Below are positions 23,883 through 29,322 of a DNA stretch of 44,343 nt, in pieces. The notes beneath the pieces were generated by a model. It saw only the letters and a list, made by a program, of their open reading frames with translations. It was not told the origin of the DNA and did no database searches. The position numbers were made by a program, and so were the translations under genes. The first letter of the stretch is position 1. Each line of letters starts with the position of its first letter. The stretch is from Acidobacteriota bacterium (GTDB lineage: Bacteria > Acidobacteriota > CAIWXX01), in contig JACPPM010000260.1 of assembly GCA_016191015.1 (NCBI GenBank), positions 1 to 44,343 of the forward strand. The letters run 5' to 3'.

Positions 23883-24244
23883 TTGCGGGCGTCCTCGGTG
23901 AGGCACAGCCCTTGATCCAGGAGTCTCGGCACGCAGGGGTCCACGACGCGGTAGTAGACCTGGTTGCCGTTGCGTCGGGAGCCAAGGATGCCGCGATTCG
24001 CGAGCCTCTGGAGCTGGTTGGAAACGGCCTGCGGTCTCATGCCGAGCGCCTTGGCGAGGTCGCCCACACACATCTCTCCTGCTCGAACAAGGGCATGAAG
24101 CAGCCGGAGGCGGGTATCATTTGCAAGCACCTTGAATATCGCCATCAAATCGACGGCCTGTGGCGTTGAGAGCAGGGGGCGTTCTCCGAGCTCGGGTTTC
24201 GGGCAGCACTTGGTCAGATTCGAGGAACGCACTTTCCTAGTCAT
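23879..24244 (-). CDS. ArsR/SmtB-family metal-sensing repressor
   Basis: A 121-residue winged-helix repressor, the usual size. The core is VDLMAIFKVLANDTRLRLLHAL, EMCVGDLAKALGM, QAVSNQLQRLANRGIL (recognition helix) and a wing ending NGNQVYYRVVD. Candidate metal ligands are Cys13-Cys14 at the N terminus, Cys59 in the helix that carries the arsenic site of ArsR, and Cys104 and Cys114 near the C terminus. All-sulfur sites point to thiophilic ions such as As(III), Cd, Pb or Hg rather than Zn or Ni. It heads the operon, and its promoter overlaps an ACAC-N6-GTGT dyad. It overlaps the next gene by four bases. Confidence 0.93.
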   Translation of the reverse strand: MTRKVRSSNLTKCCPKPELGERPLLSTPQAVDLMAIFKVLANDTRLRLLHALVRAGEMCVGDLAKALGMRPQAVSNQLQRLANRGILGSRRNGNQVYYRVVDPCVPRLLDQGLCLTEDARK

Positions 24245-24261
24245 TGCATCATTCCACTACC

Positions 24262-24291
24262 ACACTATGCTGTGTAACGTCGCTTTGTCAA
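24262..24291 (-). promoter_or_regulatory. arsR operon promoter with overlapping dyad operator
   Basis: Read on the minus strand: TTGACA (24291-24286), 16-bp spacer, CATAGT (24269-24264), about 20 bp before the arsR ATG. The -10 is covered by ACAC-N6-GTGT (24262-24275), a perfect 4-bp-arm dyad that is the obvious candidate ArsR operator. Confidence 0.65.
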
Positions 24292-24311
24292 CCCTCGCAC
24301 CAGTTCCCCGA

Positions 24312-24489
24312 GATTCGGAGTACGGTCCCCTCGAAACACGCGCCAAGTCATCCTGAGGAATCCGCCGCAGGCGGATGACGAAGGATCTCATGCAGGACTC
24401 GTCGGCATGGCAATGAGATCCTTCGGGCGCCTGTGGCGCCCTCAGGATGACGGAACCGGCACGCGCTACGCTGAATCGTACTCCGAATC
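24312..24489. repeat. Nested-palindrome interspersed element, copy 2 (complete, 178 bp)
   Basis: Terminal 13-bp perfect inverted repeats (24312-24324, 24477-24489). Inside these are outer arms TCATCCTGAGG/CCTCAGGATGA (24348-24358, 24440-24450), a hairpin in each half (24361-24375 and 24425-24441), and inner 12-bp arms (24380-24391, 24413-24424) around a 21-bp centre. Arms and layout match copy 1 at 1-125. One end cuts metF at the codons after its AGI motif; the other end stops 20 bp before the arsR -35. No target duplication or transposase is visible. Confidence 0.85.
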
Positions 24490-24830
24490 CCGGCGTGTTC
24501 GAGGTCCTGCAGGATTCTCTCGACATCTTCGCGCGAGTGTCCGCGGCAGGTAAGGTGTGCCATCGACTCGACTCCGATCTCCCGTTGCAGCCGTCGAACC
24601 ACCTCCAAAGTCCGCTCCCGAGAGCTCCCATCCGCCCGGTAGGCGATGGATACGAAGGGAGGATCTAGTGCAGACAGCTCTTCGAGAGTCGAGAAGAGAA
24701 AAGCCGTGGCTTTGTCGGTCTTCGGCGGATAAAACTCGAACGAGAAGGAAGGCATTGCCTTTTGCAGGTGGACGGACTTCGCCCCCGGGTCGCTCCACGT
24801 GAATGTGATCCCCTTTTTCGCGTTGCCCAT
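24484..24830 (-). pseudogene. metF: 5,10-methylenetetrahydrofolate reductase, truncated
   Basis: The first ~115 residues of a MetF/MTHFR-type protein: SFSFEFYPPKTDKATAFLF, then PPFVSIAYRADGSSRERTLEVV and ESMAHLTCRGHSREDVERIL. The active-site Glu of FEFYPPK is present. A normal MetF has close to 290 residues. Similarity stops at HAGIR, exactly at the terminal repeat of the element at 24312-24489, and nothing of the missing C-terminal two thirds is found beyond it. The start at 24830 has GAGAGGAGG upstream. The intact form would make methyl-tetrahydrofolate. The fragment cannot be active because most of the FAD barrel is missing. Confidence 0.85.
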
Positions 24831-24854
24831 GGCGTTCCTCCTCTCAGGATGCAT

Positions 24855-25191
24855 CTGGCTAATGCACGAAGCACACCAACGAGAATCGGCTGATAAGTAA
24901 TGAACGCATCCATGGAGGTGTGCTTGAAAAGCAGCGGCTCAGACGGAAATCCAAGAATGGCCTACCGCGCGAGCGCTTCACGGCGCGTCGAAGTCTTCGC
25001 ATCGACACAGGGCCGGCAGGTTTCCGCCGGTATTGGGAGAGCCATTCGCCCCCCCAGCGGGCACTGCAGCATGTAGAGACGCACGACCAGGCTCTCCCCT
25101 TGTCATCGATGACGCGTTGGACGCAGCCAGCGCCCAGGCAGGATGGCAGAGCCCGACTCTCCCCGCTTTGGCAAGCGTGTTCCGTTGATGC
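24855..25191. other. Intergenic, no gene recognised
   Basis: A 337-bp gap between the metF remnant and the PEGA gene. Short open frames on both strands (for example around 24920 plus and 25202 minus) have no recognisable motif or ribosome site. Given the truncated genes on both sides, it may be scrambled former coding sequence. Confidence 0.4.
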
Positions 25192-25479
25192 TCACTCCCC
25201 AATCAACATCAGGTCCATCTCGGTTCTTGCGTCCGCCTCGATGCGCACATTCTGGCTGGCGGTCCGGCGGCCCGGCTTGAGCGCGTCGATCCGATGGTTA
25301 CCCGCAGCCAATCGGACCACGGTCGACCCCTCTTCACGAAGGATCCCCCACAATTCCCCATCGATGTAGACGACTGAGCCGATCGTGTAGATGTTCAGAC
25401 GCAGCGTCCCCAGGCCCCCTGAGCGCACGGCGTGAGCTTCGTGCTCAGCTTCCGAAGGTGCGTGCGCGCCTGAGTGCAT
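25192..25479 (-). CDS. Short PEGA-domain protein, possibly truncated
   Basis: A 95-residue frame. Residues ~23-93 look like a single PEGA domain: LGTLRLNIYTIGSVVYIDGELWG, then RLAAGNHRIDALKPG and an end strand of alternating acidic and hydrophobic residues. PEGA domains are usually found at the outer face of exported or surface proteins. Here the N terminus (MHSGAHAPSEAEHEAHA) is short and polar with no signal peptide or lipobox, and the ribosome site is weak, so the gene may have lost its front part. The frame upstream of the ATG is open for about 30 codons with no alternative start. Confidence 0.55.
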   Translation of the reverse strand: MHSGAHAPSEAEHEAHAVRSGGLGTLRLNIYTIGSVVYIDGELWGILREEGSTVVRLAAGNHRIDALKPGRRTASQNVRIEADARTEMDLMLIGE

Positions 25480-25613
25480 CTCTGGATGGGCGATGGATGC
25501 TGATGGGTCCGCACTGGCGATGCCACCTCCGGTTGGTGCACGAGACCCGCGCCGCTCCGCCTGTTGCCGCGCATCATCCCGAAGCCGATCGGAGCAATGG
25601 GGGGGATGAATAG

Positions 25614-25733
25614 ATGAGAATCACAGCCATCTGGACCGGGTCGCTAGTCCTGGCGTGCGCACTGACCAGCGAGACCATTCCGGCGTTCGCGCGGGAACTT
25701 GATGTAAGATGCAACCTGGGAGTCCGATGGTGA
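25614..25733 (+). pseudogene. Truncated exported-protein gene (signal peptide only)
   Basis: A 39-codon frame after a G-rich ribosome-like stretch reads MRITAIWTGSLVLACALTSE, then TIPAFARELDVRCNLGVRW and stop. This is a typical signal peptide with an AFA cleavage site followed by only about 13 residues. It overlaps the start of the aminotransferase gene in another frame. It looks like the front of an exported-protein gene cut off by a deletion that joined it to the aminotransferase. Confidence 0.45.
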
Positions 25734-27247
25734 AAATGGTGGAGCAACGGAAATCGGGCGAGGAAAATTCAGAGCGGTACTTCGACCGCTTTCGTCGCCG
25801 CATCGTTGGCTGCCATCAGGCGTTCCAGACGCCGTACGGTGAGAAGCAGCTCGTGTATGCGGATTGGACAGCGAGTGGTCGGATGTATGAGCCGATCGAG
25901 CGAAAGATGCTCGAGGAATTTGGTCCGTTTGTCGGCAACACCCATTCGGAGACCAACGTCACCGGCGCGTCGATGACGCACGCCTACCATCTTGCGCACC
26001 AGATAATCAAGAAGCATGTGAACGCCGGCCCGGACGACGCGCTGCTGTTTGTCGGTTCCGGCATGACGTCAGCGATGAACAAGATGCAGCGTATTCTGGG
26101 GTTCAAGGTGCCCGAGCAGCTGAGGCCGCATCTCTCCATCCCCGAAGAGCTTCGCCCCGTCGTCTTCCTCACCCACATGGAGCATCACTCGAACCACACC
26201 ACCTGGTACGAGACAATTGCAGATGTAGTCGTGTTGAAATCGACGGACCAGGGATTGGTCGATATTGACGATCTCCGTGCCTTAGTTGAGAAATACCGGA
26301 ACCGACCCCTGAAGATCGGTTCGTTCACGGCTTGCTCCAACGTCACCGGCATCGAAACGCCGTACCGGGATCTCGCGCGCATCATGCACGAACATGGCGG
26401 ACTCTGTTTTGTCGACTTCGCCGCATCAGCACCGTATGTGGAGATCAACATGCATCCCGCCGACCCACTGGAAAAATTGGACGCCATCACCTTCTCGCCG
26501 CACAAGTTCTTGGGCGGACCCGGAAGCTCCGGCGTGCTTGTTTTCGACGCGGAGCTTTATCATCTCAAATCGCCTGACCAGCCCGGCGGCGGAACCGTGC
26601 TATGGACGAATCCGTGGGGAGAGTACCGGTTTATTCCGGACATCGAGATTCGCGAAGACGGAGGTACACCCGGATTCCTGCAAGCCGTCAAAGCCGCACT
26701 GGCAGTAGAGCTCAAAGAGGAGATGGGCGTCGAGCAGATGCACAAACGGGAAGAGAAACTGGTGGCGAAGATTTTCGGGGAGATGAGGACGATCCCTGGC
26801 CTGCACATTCTTGCGGACGAGATCGAACACCGGCTCGGAATGATCTCATTCTACATCGACAAGGTCCACTACAACCTGCTTGTACGCTTGCTCAACGACC
26901 GGTTTGGCATACAAGTGCGCGGCGGCTGCTCCTGTGCAGGAACATACGGCCACTACCTGTTACATGTCGACCGCTATACCTCCAAGCGCATTACCGACAA
27001 GATTGATGCCGGAGATCTCTCGGGTAAACCCGGCTGGGTGCGAATGTCTATCCACCCGACAACGACCGACGACGAGGTGGACTACATGATCGACGCCGTG
27101 AGGCAGATTCAACGCAATGCCAAGCAGTGGGAAGCAGATTACTCGTACAACAGCCTGACGAACGAGTTTACGCACAACGGCGCCAAAGGCCAGTTGCAGG
27201 AAATGGTAGAAGAGTGGTTTCGGCTTTCGCATGATGATCTCCCCTAA
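25709..27247 (+). CDS. Class V PLP aminotransferase (cysteine desulfurase-like)
   Basis: A 512-residue PLP enzyme. Motifs: VYADWTASGRMYEPIE, HSETNVTGASMTHAYHLAH, FVDFAASAPYVEI (PLP-ring Asp) and SPHKFLGGPGSSGVL with the PLP-binding Lys266. Cys407 lies in RGGCSCAGTYGHYLL, at the place of the catalytic Cys of SufS/CsdA-type desulfurases but in an atypical setting, so either sulfur transfer or another lyase/aminotransferase reaction is possible. The protein is longer than SufS (about 410) by an insert and a C-terminal extension. The start could be ATG 25709 or ATG 25727; the latter has GGGAG four bases upstream. The stop TAA is part of the repeat at 27243. No suf or isc genes are nearby. Confidence 0.88.
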   Translation: MQPGSPMVKMVEQRKSGEENSERYFDRFRRRIVGCHQAFQTPYGEKQLVYADWTASGRMYEPIERKMLEEFGPFVGNTHSETNVTGASMTHAYHLAHQIIKKHVNAGPDDALLFVGSGMTSAMNKMQRILGFKVPEQLRPHLSIPEELRPVVFLTHMEHHSNHTTWYETIADVVVLKSTDQGLVDIDDLRALVEKYRNRPLKIGSFTACSNVTGIETPYRDLARIMHEHGGLCFVDFAASAPYVEINMHPADPLEKLDAITFSPHKFLGGPGSSGVLVFDAELYHLKSPDQPGGGTVLWTNPWGEYRFIPDIEIREDGGTPGFLQAVKAALAVELKEEMGVEQMHKREEKLVAKIFGEMRTIPGLHILADEIEHRLGMISFYIDKVHYNLLVRLLNDRFGIQVRGGCSCAGTYGHYLLHVDRYTSKRITDKIDAGDLSGKPGWVRMSIHPTTTDDEVDYMIDAVRQIQRNAKQWEADYSYNSLTNEFTHNGAKGQLQEMVEEWFRLSHDDLP

Positions 27248-27490
27248 CGCGGCGGAGCCGCAACCAAATAGGCAAGACCCAGGCACGCTGCAAGACCCTT
27301 CCGAGCACCTCTCAGGAAAGCAGGAAGTTAGGAAGGCAGGAAGGGGTCTGGTCGATGCCAACCTGAGCTCCGGAGATGATTGCTCCGTTACTGCATTACT
27401 CCCTTCCTGCTTTCCTGAGAGGGGTTCCGAGGATCTCACCCACTCGAACGTTTTGCCATTTCGTGTCAACACTCAACGTCCAAGACACTA
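27243..27490. repeat. Gene-end repeat family, copy B (longest)
   Basis: Contains a perfect 20-bp inverted repeat (27308-27327 with 27403-27422) and a right part (27420-27490) shared with copies A and C. It begins with CCTAACGCGGCGGAGCCGC, also the start of copy C. It supplies the stop codons of both convergent neighbours: TAA of the aminotransferase (27245-27247) and TAG of the symporter (27488-27490). No reading frame of note lies inside. The long stem may act as a bidirectional terminator. Confidence 0.8.
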
Positions 27491-29185
27491 GACACTATGC
27501 GGGCCGGCGAGCCTGCGCCCGCTCGACGCAAAGGCCAGCACGAGCACCAGGATGCACCCGAGCGCGTTGTACCAGAGGAACGAGATCGTCGTGAAGAAAT
27601 AGCAGCAGAGAACCACAACCTCGGCGACGATCGCCGCTGCGAAGGTGCCCGTCCCCGTCGCCCTCCGGAGGAAGAAAGCGACCGCGAAGATGCCGAGGAT
27701 CGTGCCGTAGAACAGGGACCCCAGCACGTTGACGGCCTCGACCAGGGACCCCAGCCGCGTCGCATTCTCCGCGAACCCGACGGCAAAGAGCCCCCAGAAC
27801 ACTGTCGCCCAGCGCGCCACTCGCACAAGCTGCGCCTCCGTGGCGTCCGGGCGCATGAGCCTGCGGTAGATATCTACGACGGTCGTAGAAGACAGGGCGT
27901 TCAACTCCGCTGACGACGACGACATGGCCGCCGCGAACACCACGGCCAGCACAATACCGATAACGCCCACCGGCAGGTGATTCACGACGAACGAGAGAAA
28001 AATGTAGTTCGTGTCATTGGTGTCAGAGGAGGATGAGTTGCCACGAATGAGAGAGATCGCCTCGCCCCGCACGGCGCGAACCGCCGATTCTTCGTGCTGC
28101 AGCGCGGTCTCGGCGGCCGCGATCGCCGCGGAGCTTTGTGAGCGCCGGGCCTCGACGTACACCCTCGCCGCTCGGGCTCGCGCCTCCGCGGCACCGGCAT
28201 GTCGCTCTTCGGCGTTAGCGAACTTCTCGGCCTCCCCCGAGCTCCGCATCCGGGACACCTCCACCGGATTGAAAAATACCGGCGGCGGCGTGAACTGGTA
28301 GAAGGCGAAGACGAGGATCCCCACGAGAAGGATCAGGAACTGCATGGGGACCTTCACGATTCCATTGGCGAGGAGTCCCAGGCGGCTCTGTGTGACGGAT
28401 CGCGCCGTGAGGTATCTCTGCACCTGCGACTGATCGGTGCCGAAGTAGGAGAGGGCGAGAAAGAGGCCGCCGATCAGTCCTGACCACAGCGTGTACCGGC
28501 TGCTGGGGTCGAACGACAGGTCGATCGCGTCGAGTCGTCCGGTGCGCGCGGCAAGCCGCATGGCGTCTCCCACCGACACTCCATCAGGGAAGGATCTCAC
28601 AATCACCCAGGCGGCCACCAGCATCCCCGCAATGATGATGAGCATCTGCTGATTCTGAGTCCTGCTGACGGCGCGGGCTCCGCCGGCAGTCGTGTAGAGG
28701 ATGACCAGTCCTCCCATCAATGCGGTGGTGATGTGGATATCCCAACCGAGCACGACCGTCAGGATCAGTGACGGTGCGAAGATCGTCAGGCCTGCACTCA
28801 GTCCTCGTTGAAGAAGGAAGAGGAATGCCGCGAGTGAACGGGTCTTGAGATCGAGGCGTTTCTCGAGGAATTCGTAGGCGGTATAAACCCGCTGCTGCAG
28901 GTAGTGGGGAGCAGCGGTCATCGAGAGGATGATCATCGCGAACGGCAGGCCGAAATAGAACTGCACAAATCGGATACCATCGACGTAGGCTTGGCCGGGG
29001 GTAGACAGGAAGGTGATAGCGCTTGCCTGGGTCGCCATGATGGAAAGCGTGACCGATGCCCATCGAAGCTCGCGGCCGGCCAGCAGGTACGAGTCGGCAT
29101 CCCGCCGCCCGTTGCGCTGCCAGACGCCGTAGACGACGATTCCGGCGAGGGACGCGATAAGAAGGAACCAGTCGATGCCGCTCAG
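27488..29185 (-). CDS. Sodium/solute symporter (SSS family)
   Basis: A ~565-residue inner-membrane symporter with about 13 helices. Family signatures: DADSYLLAGRELRWASVTLSIMAT, ITFLSTPGQAYVDGIRF, QRYLTARSVTQSRLGLL and AAAMSSSSAELNALSSTTVVDIYRR. The last contains the Na+-site Ser/Thr region of the SGLT-like fold. Residues ~305-385 form a polar, Ala/Glu/Arg-rich helical insert between two membrane helices, unusual for the family. The start is probably CTG at 29185, with GGGAGG nine bases upstream and a CTGA overlap with the stop of the small upstream gene; the longer frame to 29260 would be a shadow of that gene. It pairs with PIG-L deacetylase, suggesting uptake of a sugar-type or amino-sugar solute. 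Confidence 0.88.
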   Translation of the reverse strand: MSGIDWFLLIASLAGIVVYGVWQRNGRRDADSYLLAGRELRWASVTLSIMATQASAITFLSTPGQAYVDGIRFVQFYFGLPFAMIILSMTAAPHYLQQRVYTAYEFLEKRLDLKTRSLAAFLFLLQRGLSAGLTIFAPSLILTVVLGWDIHITTALMGGLVILYTTAGGARAVSRTQNQQMLIIIAGMLVAAWVIVRSFPDGVSVGDAMRLAARTGRLDAIDLSFDPSSRYTLWSGLIGGLFLALSYFGTDQSQVQRYLTARSVTQSRLGLLANGIVKVPMQFLILLVGILVFAFYQFTPPPVFFNPVEVSRMRSSGEAEKFANAEERHAGAAEARARAARVYVEARRSQSSAAIAAAETALQHEESAVRAVRGEAISLIRGNSSSSDTNDTNYIFLSFVVNHLPVGVIGIVLAVVFAAAMSSSSAELNALSSTTVVDIYRRLMRPDATEAQLVRVARWATVFWGLFAVGFAENATRLGSLVEAVNVLGSLFYGTILGIFAVAFFLRRATGTGTFAAAIVAEVVVLCCYFFTTISFLWYNALGCILVLVLAFASSGRRLAGPHSV

Positions 29186-29322
29186 CGGAAGACCCTCCCG
29201 AAGGCGTAGAACATGACGATCCAGAAGAGCAGAGAGCCCGCGACGATCGAATAGAGACAACCCCAGCTCCGCCCGACCGGCGGTCGTTCGTCTCCGGGCG
29301 TCACCAGCGGACGCTCACCCAC
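29182..29322 (-). CDS. Small single-helix membrane protein, symporter accessory type
   Basis: A 46-codon gene too short for routine calling. It starts at GTG 29322 (or GTG 29304, 40 residues) and ends at 29182. The N-terminal half is polar (TPGDERPPVGRSW); the second half is one membrane helix, CLYSIVAGSLLFWIVMFYAF, ending in Arg. It overlaps the stop of the PIG-L gene upstream and the symporter start downstream. Very small membrane subunits encoded just before SSS- and NSS-type transporters are known, so an accessory subunit is the best guess. Confidence 0.65.
   Translation of the reverse strand: MGERPLVTPGDERPPVGRSWGCLYSIVAGSLLFWIVMFYAFGRVFR

Noticed and set aside
23883-24071. 63-codon N-terminal extension of the MtrA-like protein
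   Set aside because: It overlaps arsR in another frame and is Arg/Pro-rich; the ATGA overlap at 23879-23882 is a much better start.
27243-27261. CCTAACGCGGCGGAGCCGC as an integron attC end
   Set aside because: The GCCTAAC-like core is present but the partner core (GTTAGGC type) and the R'/L' boxes are absent, and no integrase or cassette array is nearby; it is shared by the gene-end repeats.
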